A DNA stretch of 64,000 bases from Methanoregula sp. GTDB taxonomy: Archaea; Halobacteriota; Methanomicrobia; Methanomicrobiales; Methanospirillaceae. The stretch covers positions 248,001-312,000 of the forward strand of contig JBAZQB010000002.1 in NCBI GenBank assembly GCA_041645435.1, read 5' to 3'. The notes beneath the pieces were generated by a model. The model was not told where the DNA came from, did no database searches, and was given only the letters and a program-made list of their open reading frames with translations. The position numbers and the translations under genes are program-made. The stretch's first letter is position 1. Every line of letters starts with the position of its first letter. Below are positions 1 to 8,116 of this stretch, piece by piece.

Positions 1-741
1 GATTTAAACCAGTCTTTCCCCCGCGATGACGGTTCCCGCCTCATTGTCCTGGACCACCTCAATTTTGAGGTTCAGGACAAGGAGTTCGTCTGTATCCTCG
101 GGTCATCCGGCTGCGGCAAGACCACGCTGCTCCGCCTGATCGCCGGGCTCGATGAGGCACAGGCCGGCTCAATCTTTCTTGATGGCGAGGAGATGAAAGG
201 CCAGAACCCCAAGGTCGGGATGGTCTTCCAGGAATATTCCCTCTTCCCGTGGCGGACGGTCATAGACAATATCGCCTTTGGCCTTGAGATGAAGGGAATA
301 CCCAAAGAAGAGCGTTACCGTATTGCCATGCAGTACCTCGAACTGGTCAACCTCTCGCAGTTCAGGGACAGTTTTCCCTCGGAATTATCCGGGGGTATGC
401 GCCAGCGGGTTGCTGTTGCGCGGGCGCTTGCGCTGGACCCGGTGCTGCTGCTGATGGATGAGCCGTTTGGCGCACTCGACGCGCAGACCCGCAACATGCT
501 CCAGTTCGAGCTGCTCGAGATCTGGGAAAAGACGAAGAAGACGATCATTTTTATCACCCACAGCGTAGATGAAGCGGTCTTCCTTTCAGACCGGATTATT
601 GTGCTCACCCCCCGGCCCGGCATGATATGCCATTTTGTCACGATCGATCTGCCCCGTCCCCGGGACCGCACCAGTGTGGAATTCGCCCAGGTCCGGCGGC
701 ATGTGCTGGATCTTATAAACCAGAAATGTTCAATCCAGTAA
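1..741 (+). CDS. ABC transporter ATP-binding protein, nitrate/sulfonate/taurine type (5' end outside window)
   Basis: The reading frame is open from the first base, so the start lies upstream; the visible part is 246 codons. Walker A GSSGCGKTT falls at visible residues 34-42, a Q-loop segment MVFQEYSLFPWR follows, then the ABC signature LSGGMRQRVAVARAL, Walker B LLLMDEPFGALD and the switch histidine in IFITHSVDEAVF. The QEYSLFPWRT and DEPFGALDAQTR patterns are typical of the SsuB/TauB/NrtD group, which energise uptake of nitrate, sulfonates, taurine or related anions from the cytoplasmic face of the membrane. The permease and binding protein are presumably upstream. Substrate cannot be read from the ATPase alone. 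The frame closes with TAA at 739-741. Confidence 0.93.
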   Translation, partial: DLNQSFPRDDGSRLIVLDHLNFEVQDKEFVCILGSSGCGKTTLLRLIAGLDEAQAGSIFLDGEEMKGQNPKVGMVFQEYSLFPWRTVIDNIAFGLEMKGIPKEERYRIAMQYLELVNLSQFRDSFPSELSGGMRQRVAVARALALDPVLLLMDEPFGALDAQTRNMLQFELLEIWEKTKKTIIFITHSVDEAVFLSDRIIVLTPRPGMICHFVTIDLPRPRDRTSVEFAQVRRHVLDLINQKCSIQ

Positions 742-763
742 GGTTTATTACGCCATATCTCCA

Positions 764-772
764 TTTTATAAA
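764..772 (+). promoter_or_regulatory. TATA-like box upstream of rpl10e
   Basis: The run TTTTATAAA lies about 90 bp before the L10e start, in the short gap after the ABC ATPase gene. It fits an archaeal TATA box. A second AT stretch (TTATAATT, near 840) lies too close to the start to act as a usual TATA. The CAGGAG at 848-853 is a plausible ribosome binding site for the ATG at 863. Confidence 0.4.
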
Positions 773-862
773 AGCAGTTTGTGAAGCGTAATGGCATGGT
801 CATCTGATCATTTATGGATGATTATGCCCGCTTTTTGCATTATAATTCAGGAGTAGGACGCG

Positions 863-1609
863 ATGGTTAGAAAACCGGCAAAGATGTACAGGAACATTTC
901 CAAGAAGGCCTATACACGGCGCGAATATATGGGCGGTGTTCCGGGAAGCAAGATTGTTCAGTTCGAGATGGGAAACCTCTCGCAGGAATTCCCGACCGAA
1001 GTTGACCTCATTGTCGAAGAGTCATGCCAGATCCGGCACAGCGCTCTTGAGGCAGCCCGTATCACGACCAACCGGCGCCTGATGAAGGATGTCGGCCGGT
1101 CGAACTTCCACTTCAAGGTACGGGTTTTCCCCCACCATGTCCTGCGCGAGAACAAGCAGGCTACCGGTGCCGGTGCGGACCGTGTGTCTGAAGGCATGCG
1201 TCTTGCCTTTGGCAAAGCAGTCGGGACTGCAGCCCGGGTAAGTTCCGGCCAGAAGCTCCTGACGGTATATTCTACTCCCCAATACCTCGAAAAGATCAAG
1301 GATGCACTCCGCCACGCGGGTTACAAGCTTCCGACTCCTGTTCACCTCAAGGTGAGCGAGATCAAGGTCAGCGGCAGGATCATCGCAGCCCCCAAGCTTG
1401 TGGGTGAGAAGGTTGTTGCAGCACCGGTTGTTGTCGAAGAGGCAGCAGCAGCTGAGCCCGCCAAGGGTGGCAAGGATGCCGCCAAGGCAGCAGCACCGGC
1501 AGCAAAGGGTGGCAAGGAAGCAGCACCGGCAAAGGGCGGTAAGGACGCAGCACCCGCCAAGGCCGATGATAAGAAAGGCGGCGCCCACGCAAAGGGCGGC
1601 AAGAAATAA
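863..1609 (+). CDS. rpl10e: 50S ribosomal protein L10e (L16/L10AE family) with extended Ala/Lys/Gly tail
   Basis: The first ~170 residues match archaeal L10e (MVRKPAKMYRNISKKAYTRR start, then the KVRVFPHHVLRENKQATGAG region), a core large-subunit protein near the tRNA sites. The product is 248 aa, whereas archaeal L10e is usually about 165-175 aa. The extra ~75 residues are low-complexity with repeated PAKGGKDAA / AKGGK units, ending in KGGKK. This tail is basic and probably disordered; it may contact rRNA, but that is inference. The gene has its own TATA-like promoter and ends in a strong T-rich terminator, so it appears monocistronic. A truncated copy of the tail sequence lies at 2840-2938. 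Confidence 0.95.
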   Translation: MVRKPAKMYRNISKKAYTRREYMGGVPGSKIVQFEMGNLSQEFPTEVDLIVEESCQIRHSALEAARITTNRRLMKDVGRSNFHFKVRVFPHHVLRENKQATGAGADRVSEGMRLAFGKAVGTAARVSSGQKLLTVYSTPQYLEKIKDALRHAGYKLPTPVHLKVSEIKVSGRIIAAPKLVGEKVVAAPVVVEEAAAAEPAKGGKDAAKAAAPAAKGGKEAAPAKGGKDAAPAKADDKKGGAHAKGGKK

Positions 1610-1610
1610 C

Positions 1611-1652
1611 TTTTTATTTTTCCTGTCTTTTTTTTCGGATTTGTTCTTTTTT
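1611..1652 (+). terminator. Poly-T terminator after rpl10e
   Basis: Several T-runs (5-8 Ts) follow directly on the rpl10e stop codon, the usual archaeal termination signal. The rest of the 1610-1969 gap contains no convincing gene; its last 60 bp are AT-rich and probably hold the promoter of the next gene. Confidence 0.6.
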
Positions 1653-1969
1653 GCACCGCAGGGTGTGTTTATTGGATGTAATGGCTCGTATTCGCAGATC
1701 AATCCGGTCAGGATTGTAAAGAAGTATAACCTGTTTAAAAAAAATGTTCTGAAAACGAATTTTTTTGGAGAGCAGGGGTCCCGGTGCCGGAATCTGACAG
1801 GGTGTGCTAATCTCTCTCAAGTCCGACAGTGCCCGCGTCGTGAAAATATTACACCTGCTTATTTTCAGAATAAAAATGCCGGGTCGTTTTACAGAATTGC
1901 ATTTCGATAATTTATTAGGGTTTTACTAATGAATGTGTTAATATTCAAAGAAAAAATTGAGAGATATCA

Positions 1970-2773
1970 ATGCTGAAATCAAGTCCTCGGAATTGGGTTC
2001 TGGCAGGAATTTTTCTCCTGTCTTTGTGTATGGTAACTAGTCCGGTATGCGCTGCAGGAACCGTTATCGAACAGGGTGAGACGATATTTATCGGGCAGTC
2101 TGGGTTGGACGTAACCCATGCCCTGAACAGTGCACAGGGCACTCCGATCGATGGGATCCCTCCGTCTGCCACTATCGGCTGGTGGCCATCAGCAGCACTA
2201 GTCAGTCTCACCATGCCGACTAAAACCATTTATCTGGGTGCAAATTACCAGAACTTCTTTGTCAGTCCGGTAGATTTTACCGGATACGAGGGTGAGTGGT
2301 ACGTTATATCCGAATCCACCGGGCAGGCTTTAGGCACGCCGGCATTTACCGTCAGGGCTCCGGCTCCTGTTGTCCTCTCTGCTAAGGTACGGGTTGTGCC
2401 AAATACTCTTAATCTCGCGAGCAAGGGGAAGTTTGTGGCATTCATCACCTTGCCGGATGCATACCGTGTTACTGATGTGGACGCAAAATCCGTTGTCTGC
2501 GAAGGTGCCCCGGCACTCAGGCTCTTGAGAACCAAGGCATCCTCCCCTACATTCGCAGCAGTATTCAGTCGCGATAACCTCGTGAATGTGAACCCCGGAA
2601 ATAATGTGAAATTCACCGTATCCGGGACATTAGACAACAACGGTCAGGACGTTAACTTCCGCGGCAGCGACACCATAAGGGTGATCAGCAAGGCAACAAA
2701 AGCAAAAGAATTAATCGATGACGTGGAATCCATGACTTCTGACATGGTGTTTAACCAGTTCAACCACGGATAA
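1970..2773 (+). CDS. Secreted surface protein, DUF3821-like
   Basis: 267 aa. Residues ~10-29 form a hydrophobic signal peptide (VLAGIFLLSLCMVTSPVCAA) with a likely cleavage after CAA. The mature start GTVIEQGETIFIGQSGLDVT resembles the DUF3821 domain of Methanomicrobiales surface proteins, which typically reads G-x-V-F-I-G-E-x-G-L-D. The rest is beta-rich with no visible catalytic motif or C-terminal membrane anchor. It is probably exported and may be part of the cell surface. GAGAG at 1960-1964 can serve as the ribosome binding site. It stands alone between T-rich terminators; function is unknown. Confidence 0.75.
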   Translation: MLKSSPRNWVLAGIFLLSLCMVTSPVCAAGTVIEQGETIFIGQSGLDVTHALNSAQGTPIDGIPPSATIGWWPSAALVSLTMPTKTIYLGANYQNFFVSPVDFTGYEGEWYVISESTGQALGTPAFTVRAPAPVVLSAKVRVVPNTLNLASKGKFVAFITLPDAYRVTDVDAKSVVCEGAPALRLLRTKASSPTFAAVFSRDNLVNVNPGNNVKFTVSGTLDNNGQDVNFRGSDTIRVISKATKAKELIDDVESMTSDMVFNQFNHG

Positions 2774-2799
2774 CATTTTTTCAAATCCCTTTTTTTTAA
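2774..2799 (+). terminator. Poly-T terminator after the DUF3821 gene
   Basis: Two T-runs (6 and 8 Ts) begin just after the TAA at 2771-2773. Confidence 0.55.
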
Positions 2800-2839
2800 T
2801 AACCGGCTGAAAAGCCAGGGCATTGCGACATCCTGGGTT

Positions 2840-2938
2840 GTGGGTGAGAAGGTTGTTGCAGCACCGGGTTTTATCGAAGTGGTAGCAGCAGCTGAGCCAG
2901 CCAAGGGGGGAGTCCACGCAAAGGGCGGCAGGAAATAA
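2840..2938 (+). pseudogene. Truncated duplicate of the rpl10e C-terminal tail
   Basis: This segment reads in frame as VGEKVVAAPGFIEV..., then AEPAKGG and HAKGGRK followed by TAA. It matches the rpl10e tail at 1399-1466 and its last ~36 bases at 1574-1609, with the middle AKGGKDAA repeats missing. It has no start codon of its own and no ribosome binding site; GTG at 2840 aligns to an internal valine of L10e. It is most simply a partial segmental duplication with an internal deletion. The reading frame survives, which may just reflect recent origin. Convergent with the sulfatase-like gene. Confidence 0.7.
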
Positions 2939-3082
2939 ATCTTTTTTAACCGTTTTTTCTTTGTTCAACCAGTACGGGTTTTTGTTCAGTACAGGCACAT
3001 TACCGGTACTGCATGAATCTGATAATCCCTTTCCGGGCAGGTTCCATTTTCTTCCGGCAGGACATCATGCCTGCATCAAAAC

Positions 3083-3096
3083 AATAAAAAAAAGCG
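3083..3096 (-). terminator. Poly-T terminator (minus strand) after the alkylsulfatase-like gene
   Basis: An A-run at 3086-3093 on the plus strand is an eight-T run on the minus strand, about 40 bp beyond the stop codon at 3136-3138. Confidence 0.5.
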
Positions 3097-3135
3097 GGGG
3101 TACCAGCATCACTGGACCGCATGGTTATTTTCAGA

Positions 3136-5097
3136 CTACGGGATTGCTATATGAAAGTCGGGATCGAACGTATCGAGCATTCCGACAAATTTGCTGAACA
3201 CTACAGGATCTCCGGATGTCACGACCACTCCTGATGGAGTGGCAGAGGGGTTGAGAGCCAGCGTTTCGAGTGTTTTTCTCGGCATCTCAACGGATATGTC
3301 CGCTGCCGGTAAAGACTCATTCACCCAATATACGATCACGCTGTTTTTCACCTGGACGAGCGCTGTGTCCCCGGTATCGGTAATCCTGAGACTGATGCGG
3401 TAATTTTCGCCGTCTGCTTTCGTTGCATTAACCCTCACTGACAGGTAGTCGAGGAGCTGGCTGGTCGTCAGTGCGGACATGATATCTGAAGATATCATGC
3501 TGCGACCCCTGGCCGGCAGGGTTCCCCGGAGTTCCGATGCTGCAGTCAGGTACGCGTTCCTTGCAGAGCCCGATTCTTCCTGGTATCCGAGCTGTTCGAG
3601 AGCATCTGCTTCGATCTTCCTTGCCCCGGTGTTCGCGGGATTGGCATACACGAGATAATTCGCGATCGAGGCAACGAGTTCGTAGTTTCCGGCATCATAG
3701 TCCTGAGAGAGACGCTGCATGACGGCATCTTCTCCACCCATGTATTCGGTCATGCTCTTTGCGTATTCCACGGGTGTAAGCCTTTTCAGGTTGACCGGAT
3801 TCCCGTCGTAAAAACCAAGATACCGCTGGTACGTGGCCTTCACGCCCATGGAGACCTGGCCGTAGAAGCCATGGGTGTACCAGTGCTGCTCCAGCGACGG
3901 GGGAAGCTCGACCATGTCTGCGATCTCGTCCATGGTATAGCCCTTGTTGGCAAGGTTCAGCGTCTGGTCGTTGATGTACTTGTACATGTCCCGCTCGTTT
4001 TCGAGGATCTCAATGACCCGGTCATTTCCGAACCGGGGCCAGTTATGGGCGGAGAACATGATCTCTGCCTTGTTCCCGTACAACCGGCGGGTCTCGTCCA
4101 GGCTCGCCGACCACGCGAGCGGGTCCCGCACCTGTGCCCCCCTCGGCGTCAGGATGTTATGGAGCGTTCCCGCGCAGTTCTCCGCAACGAACAGGGCATT
4201 GTACTGCGGGAACCAGATATTCATCTCAACCGGGGCCTCGGTATCCTCAGCCAACTGGAACTCCATGCGGACGCCGTCAATGGTGACTTCCTGCCCGGTA
4301 TGGGTAATGTCCATGGTGGGCGGGATTAAGGAGGCAGTACCGGTCGAGATGGTTTTGCCGATTCCGTTGTCGACCAGTCCCTTCTCATCCCGCGGGAGGA
4401 AGAGGCCCAACTGGTAAACCGCCCTCCGCTGCATCGCGTTACCCGCATACACGTTCTCGCTGATGGCATACTCCATGAAGTGCTCGGGAGCGATGATCAT
4501 TACCTTACCGGATTTGACCGCATCGCTCGTCGTAACTCCCTTGACTCCCTGGTAATGATCGGCATGGGGGTGGGAGTAGATGACGGCTTTTACCGGATAG
4601 GAGCCAAGGCTTTTGTTGACGAGTGCCATTGCTGCCCGGGCCGGCTCGACCGATGACAGGGGGTCGATGATGATCCAGCCGGTGTCGCCTTTGACCAGCG
4701 TCATTGACGACATATCGAAGCCCCTGATCTGGTAGATCCCCGGGCTGACCATGAAGAGGCCGTGGATGTTGTTCAGCTGCGCCTGCCGGTAGAGGAGCGG
4801 GTTGATGGTATCCGAACGGGACCCGTTCTCGAAACGCCGGAACGCCTCTGCGTTCCATGCGGTGATGTTGGGGATGTCGGCCGGGATGATCAGGGGGTCG
4901 TAGGTCGCGATGAGTCCCCGGCTCGCAAAATCGAAGTCCTCGTTGTTGTTCCACGCGGGAGTATTGTTCGCGTTCAGGTTGGCGGTAACCGTGAACGCTG
5001 TGGCATTGTTCCGAAGGTCCTTTGCAGCAGATGCACCGGCAATGATGCAAAGGCAGCATAAAACGACCAGCAGGAGAGTGAAAACCGGGGATCTCAT
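3136..5097 (-). CDS. Secreted alkyl/aryl-sulfatase-like metallo-beta-lactamase-fold hydrolase
   Basis: 653 aa from the ATG at 5097. That start gives a clean signal peptide (MRSPVFTLLLVVLCCLCIIA...); an upstream TTG at 5181 would add 28 residues that spoil it. The metal-binding motif SHPHADHYQGVKG (around residue 176) marks the metallo-beta-lactamase fold. The flanking GDTGWIIIDPL, WFPQYNALFVAENCAGTLHN, the helical middle (YMGGEDAVMQRL) and the C-terminal SCP2-like part with PSGVVVTSGDP match the SdsA1/BDS1 linear alkylsulfatase family, which cleave sulfate esters such as dodecyl sulfate. Family members are mostly bacterial or yeast and about 630-660 aa, so this looks full length. Probably acts outside the cell. 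No operon partner. Confidence 0.85.
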   Translation of the reverse strand: MRSPVFTLLLVVLCCLCIIAGASAAKDLRNNATAFTVTANLNANNTPAWNNNEDFDFASRGLIATYDPLIIPADIPNITAWNAEAFRRFENGSRSDTINPLLYRQAQLNNIHGLFMVSPGIYQIRGFDMSSMTLVKGDTGWIIIDPLSSVEPARAAMALVNKSLGSYPVKAVIYSHPHADHYQGVKGVTTSDAVKSGKVMIIAPEHFMEYAISENVYAGNAMQRRAVYQLGLFLPRDEKGLVDNGIGKTISTGTASLIPPTMDITHTGQEVTIDGVRMEFQLAEDTEAPVEMNIWFPQYNALFVAENCAGTLHNILTPRGAQVRDPLAWSASLDETRRLYGNKAEIMFSAHNWPRFGNDRVIEILENERDMYKYINDQTLNLANKGYTMDEIADMVELPPSLEQHWYTHGFYGQVSMGVKATYQRYLGFYDGNPVNLKRLTPVEYAKSMTEYMGGEDAVMQRLSQDYDAGNYELVASIANYLVYANPANTGARKIEADALEQLGYQEESGSARNAYLTAASELRGTLPARGRSMISSDIMSALTTSQLLDYLSVRVNATKADGENYRISLRITDTGDTALVQVKNSVIVYWVNESLPAADISVEMPRKTLETLALNPSATPSGVVVTSGDPVVFSKFVGMLDTFDPDFHIAIP

Positions 5098-5322
5098 GGG
5101 TACTAGGTTGTCAACCTGTCCTTTGGTATAACGATATCGAAATGATGCAGGGGGGCCGTGCCTGTTTTTAAAAAGGTCCAAAACCGCTCAGACCGGGAAC
5201 GTAACGCATGGGAACGGCATCAAGAGCATTTAAGAAAATTCGTAATGCCGGCCTGCAACTTTCTCTCAGTGGCAGACGCCCTGGTCTTTAAAGATCCCCC
5301 GGGACGAGCAGGAGGGCCGGCA

Positions 5323-5451
5323 TCAGACGGCATCCATGTTCCAGTAATTGAAGTCCGGTCGCTTGCGGCCGCAGTTGGGGCAGGCTCTCCGGGCGAGGCG
5401 CTCTCGCTCTTCGGGAGTGTTGGAGTACCGGCGGGGTTCCCGGGAGATCAT
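5323..5451 (-). CDS. Possible small protein with one CxxC zinc knuckle (42 aa)
   Basis: An ATG-started 42-codon frame encodes MISREPRRYSNTPEERERLA..., followed by ACPNCGRKRPDFNYW. The TPEERERLARR helix and the CPNCG pair look protein-like rather than random, and overlapping plus-strand frames do not. No strong ribosome binding site precedes it. One CxxC alone would need a partner (dimer) to bind zinc. Treat as a candidate only; the remaining DNA between 5098 and 5577 shows nothing else. Confidence 0.35.
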   Translation of the reverse strand: MISREPRRYSNTPEERERLARRACPNCGRKRPDFNYWNMDAV

Positions 5452-5577
5452 CGTTGCCGGGAGATGTTGGGGGCGGTCGGGATAATGCCGGGGCTCGTGG
5501 GGTGAAAGTGAGGGCGGGTGAAAAATGCCTTTGTGAAAAAAGACTACGAATAAAAATGTGAGAAATGAAAAATAGGA

Positions 5578-5865
5578 TTATCCTCGCTTTGGGCTGCCTT
5601 TCTTGGCTCCGGCTACGGTCTTTCCTGCTACGGGAGCGGTCTTTGCTGCGGGGGCAACTACTTTCTTTGCTTTATTTGACGTGGTTATCACTTCCTTTTT
5701 CAGTTGTTCTTCGTTGATGGTGGTATTTACCACGTATTCATGTTCTTCCGGTGCCGGGATATACGCTTTCTCCCTGTTCAGGAATTTAAACGATGTAATT
5801 GGTATTTTTTTGGACCGGGGACGGGAAATGTGCCGGGGAATTTGAGGGTGGGGAGCTTTGTAGGT
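5578..5865 (-). pseudogene. Orphan coding remnant with Lys/Ala-rich tail
   Basis: On the minus strand a frame open from an in-frame TAG (5866-5868) to TAA (5578-5580) reads ...IPAPEEHEYVVNTTINEEQ, then LKKEV and a tail VVAPAAKTAPVAGKTVAG ending KKGSPKRG. The charged middle and K/A/P-rich end are protein-like and recall the L10e tail in composition. No ATG, GTG or TTG with a ribosome binding site is visible, so it may be a 5'-truncated gene. Function unknown. Confidence 0.35.
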
Positions 5866-5886
5866 CTACGCAAAACCCCGTCGGCT

Positions 5887-6124
5887 CCCTCAAAACCTGC
5901 ATTCTTTCATTTCCCACGTACCCCCGCAAACCCGGAAAACGATCCGCCCCTCAATTGATGCTATTAGCGGATATTTCAGGCTGCATTTTACCCGTATTTA
6001 GCCGGAACTGAGGAAAAATTGGCGGAATCTAAAAACAATAGTGTCGTTTTTACGGGAATTCATGTCAGAAAACATCCCGGAACCGGCAAACGGAGCCTGT
6101 AGAGGGGAGATCTGGTCTCATGTC
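5887..6124 (+). repeat. Direct repeat family D, copy 1
   Basis: About 240 bp that recurs ~279 bp downstream (6165-6403) at roughly 80% identity by eye. Shared anchors include ATTCTTTCATTTC, CCCGGAAAACGATCCG, TTGATGCTATTAGCGG, AAACAATAGTGTCGTTTTT and GGGGAGATCTGGTCTCAT. Reading frames are not conserved between copies over their length, so this looks non-coding. Confidence 0.85.
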
Positions 6125-6164
6125 ATCAGGGGTATTCCCGGCTGCCGGGAAGATCTTCCGGCCC

Positions 6165-6403
6165 CCTTAAAAACCCGTATTCTTTCATTTCTCACATATC
6201 CCTACAGACCCGGAAAACGATCCGAATCCCAATTGATGCTATTAGCGGATATTTCAGGCCGCAGTTTGCCAGTATTCAGCCGGAACGGAGGAAGAATTGA
6301 CGGAATTTTAAAAACAATAGTGTCGTTTTTCTACGAATTCATGTCAGAAAACCTCCCGGAACGGGCAAACGAAACCCTTACAGGGGAGATCTGGTCTCAT
6401 ATC
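6165..6403 (+). repeat. Direct repeat family D, copy 2
   Basis: Second copy of the element at 5887-6124, in the same orientation. The ~40 bp between copies contains a CCGGCTGCCGGGAAGATCTTCCGG segment with short inverted repeats (given here only as the 6124-6160 region). Together the two copies fill most of the gene-free stretch 5870-6440. Confidence 0.85.
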
Positions 6404-6442
6404 TTCCATGCTCTTTTGCTCCTCAAAAGAGGGGGTGACCGG

Positions 6443-6865
6443 TTAATCCCGTACCGGGACTACCCCGGCCGCATCAGACCCCCCTCCCGGTTTTGCCGGC
6501 TCTTTCGCTGCTACAGTCACCGGCAACCCCTGCGGGCCGATCTCGGTTATGCCTGTGTCCCCGATCCTGAAGTACCGCCAGTTCCCGTGCCGGGAATAGC
6601 ACCAGAGTTCCCGGAGGATCGTGCCGGAACCGGGAAGCGACCGGAGCCGGCTGACCGGTTCCCGGCACTCGGCTTCCATCTCCATGAGAGTCCCGTACAG
6701 CCGCTGGGCATTCCGGATCCGGACAAACACGAGAAGCCCGCCCCCGTTGATTACAAAGTTACTCACGCTGTCGCCATCCGGCAGGAATCTCATCATCGAG
6801 CCCCGCGTTCGGGCTATCCGAATCGCATCCACCATCCCTTTTACCGGCCTGCGTCCCCGTGTCAT
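6443..6865 (-). CDS. Conserved-looking protein of unknown function (140 aa)
   Basis: From ATG at 6865 (a GTG at 6874 is possible) the protein contains segments that look well folded: VDAIRIARTRGSMMRFLPDG, VINGGGLLVFVRIRNAQRLY, TILRELWCYSRHGNWRYFRI and GDTGITEIGP. The alternation of hydrophobic strands with Arg/Trp/Tyr-rich stretches recalls small DNA-binding or nuclease-like proteins, but no catalytic motif is certain. The C-terminus is Pro/Gly/Ala-rich. It lies downstream of two other minus-strand frames with small overlaps, suggesting a short operon. I do not recognise the family. A long open frame on the opposite strand over the same DNA looks like a composition artefact. Confidence 0.5.
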   Translation of the reverse strand: MTRGRRPVKGMVDAIRIARTRGSMMRFLPDGDSVSNFVINGGGLLVFVRIRNAQRLYGTLMEMEAECREPVSRLRSLPGSGTILRELWCYSRHGNWRYFRIGDTGITEIGPQGLPVTVAAKEPAKPGGGSDAAGVVPVRD

Positions 6866-7131
6866 GCAACACACCCGGGTCTGTTGCTCCCTGAAAAATC
6901 CCGGGGATTATCCGGTACCCTGCATGCCGGTACCGGGACGCAGTTTTTGTGCCGGAGTTCCCGGTACACGGCCCCGGTCCTTACCGCCACACCATAGGAA
7001 TGGCGGGGCGATGAACGTGCGTGGACATGACGGGTATCCCTATAACGTATCCACCAGGCCGGCGTTGCCCCGGCCTGCGGGATCAGCAGGGCCGGCAGTG
7101 CGATTGTTGCGGGTATCCGGAATGCGTTCAT
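6862..7131 (-). CDS. Hypothetical protein (89 aa), possibly membrane-inserted
   Basis: The ATG at 7131 overlaps the TGA of the upstream gene (ATGA), a sign of translational coupling. The N-terminus (MNAFRIPATIALPALLIPQA) is hydrophobic and could be a signal or membrane segment; the remainder is Arg/Pro-rich and not obviously folded. It overlaps the next gene by a few bases. No family recognised; a frameshifted or spurious frame is possible. Confidence 0.3.
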   Translation of the reverse strand: MNAFRIPATIALPALLIPQAGATPAWWIRYRDTRHVHARSSPRHSYGVAVRTGAVYRELRHKNCVPVPACRVPDNPRDFSGSNRPGCVA

Positions 7132-7622
7132 TCCGATCGTCCCGCTTCAAGGTCGTCAAGTCTGTACTGCATATCGGTAATCAACAGCAGCACCCCTTCG
7201 ATCGCCCGGTCCTGCCGCTCGATTAGCGAACAGATCAGGTCCCTGCCTGCCTTCTCGGCCGCAGCATACGGGACATCAGAGTCATTCTCCATAAGTTCCC
7301 GGGAGACGATCTTCCTCCGGCTTTTCGGGTTTCTCACAGGTGCAATGGCTTGTCCCCGTAACCCGGTCTTCCTCTCTGCCGGTTTTACCGGCTTTTTCAT
7401 ATCCGTGGCCGGTCCGTGGGATGCATGGTGTCCCGGCACAGCCCCATTTTTCCTGGAACAAACTGTCTCCCGTCCTCCGGCATCCTGCCGATCCTTCAGT
7501 TCAGGCGGAAGGGGTGTCTGGTGCCTCTTTGCCCATTCCAGTTCGCTGATCTCCGTGTCTTCCACTGCACCGGACCCGTCTGGTCCGGGTACCTCCCGCT
7601 GAATTTCCAAACAAATTCCCAT
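7128..7622 (-). CDS. Hypothetical protein with charged linker and helical C-terminus (~164 aa)
   Basis: The ATG at 7622 is preceded by AAAGGTGGTGG, a usable ribosome binding site; ATG at 7652 or GTG at 7670 would extend it by 10-16 residues. The first ~30 residues (MGICLEIQREVPGPDGSG) are acidic to neutral, the centre is Pro/Lys-rich, and the last ~60 residues form a predicted helix pair (ENDSDVPYAAAEKAGRDLIC, AIEGVLLLITDMQYRLDDLE). It heads a probable three-gene minus-strand run. Function unknown. Confidence 0.5.
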   Translation of the reverse strand: MGICLEIQREVPGPDGSGAVEDTEISELEWAKRHQTPLPPELKDRQDAGGRETVCSRKNGAVPGHHASHGPATDMKKPVKPAERKTGLRGQAIAPVRNPKSRRKIVSRELMENDSDVPYAAAEKAGRDLICSLIERQDRAIEGVLLLITDMQYRLDDLEAGRSE

Positions 7623-7810
7623 AATCCACCACCTTTTTCCTTTTTTGTTCATCAACTCCTGTTCATGCACTACCTGTGCAGTGCAGCCACTACAGCGCCG
7701 GTTCCGGCCAGAGCCGCAGCTCTTTGCAGCGACTGTAAATTCCTGTCACGATTGTATACGGCAGGCTAACCGTACGGGTGTTTCAGGAGCTTAACGACCG
7801 GAACCGGCGG

Positions 7811-8116
7811 TCAATTACGACGTATACGAGAAGAGGCGGGCACGATGTCTTCGGCTTCGGGTCCCGCGATGATGTACCCGGCGCCGGTATTCCTGCTGGG
7901 CAATGCGATGAGGCCGGCGAGCGTGTGCAGGAGCGGGCGGGGTGTTTCTTCACCGATGATCTTCACTCCTTTCCTGCGGCGCAGACCGGTGATGATGATT
8001 CCGCTCACAGACAGCATCGAGAGGTAGAAGAACCGGGAGTAGAAGGTCGCAACCTTTGGGGCGGCTCCGAGCTTCCGGATTTTCCTCGCTGTTTGTGTGC
8101 AGAATCTGTTTGACAT
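7811..8116 (-). CDS. Hypothetical protein (101 aa)
   Basis: The ATG at 8116 follows AGGAG at 8 nt spacing, a good ribosome binding site. The sequence starts MSNRFCTQTARKIRKLGAAP and has one hydrophobic stretch (FFYLSMLSVSGIIITGL) flanked by basic residues, consistent with a small membrane-associated or basic protein. The C-terminus is Gly/Ala-rich (NTGAGYIIAGPEAEDIVP). No family recognised. Confidence 0.5.
   Translation of the reverse strand: MSNRFCTQTARKIRKLGAAPKVATFYSRFFYLSMLSVSGIIITGLRRRKGVKIIGEETPRPLLHTLAGLIALPSRNTGAGYIIAGPEAEDIVPASSRIRRN

Noticed and set aside
1022..1702. 226-codon minus-strand frame opposite rpl10e
   Set aside because: Cys/Leu-rich shadow of the Ala/Lys/Gly codons of the L10e tail.
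6041..6997. 318-codon plus-strand frame across the D repeats
   Set aside because: It runs through both repeat copies, which do not share a conserved frame, and opposes more protein-like minus-strand frames; it reflects GC-rich composition.
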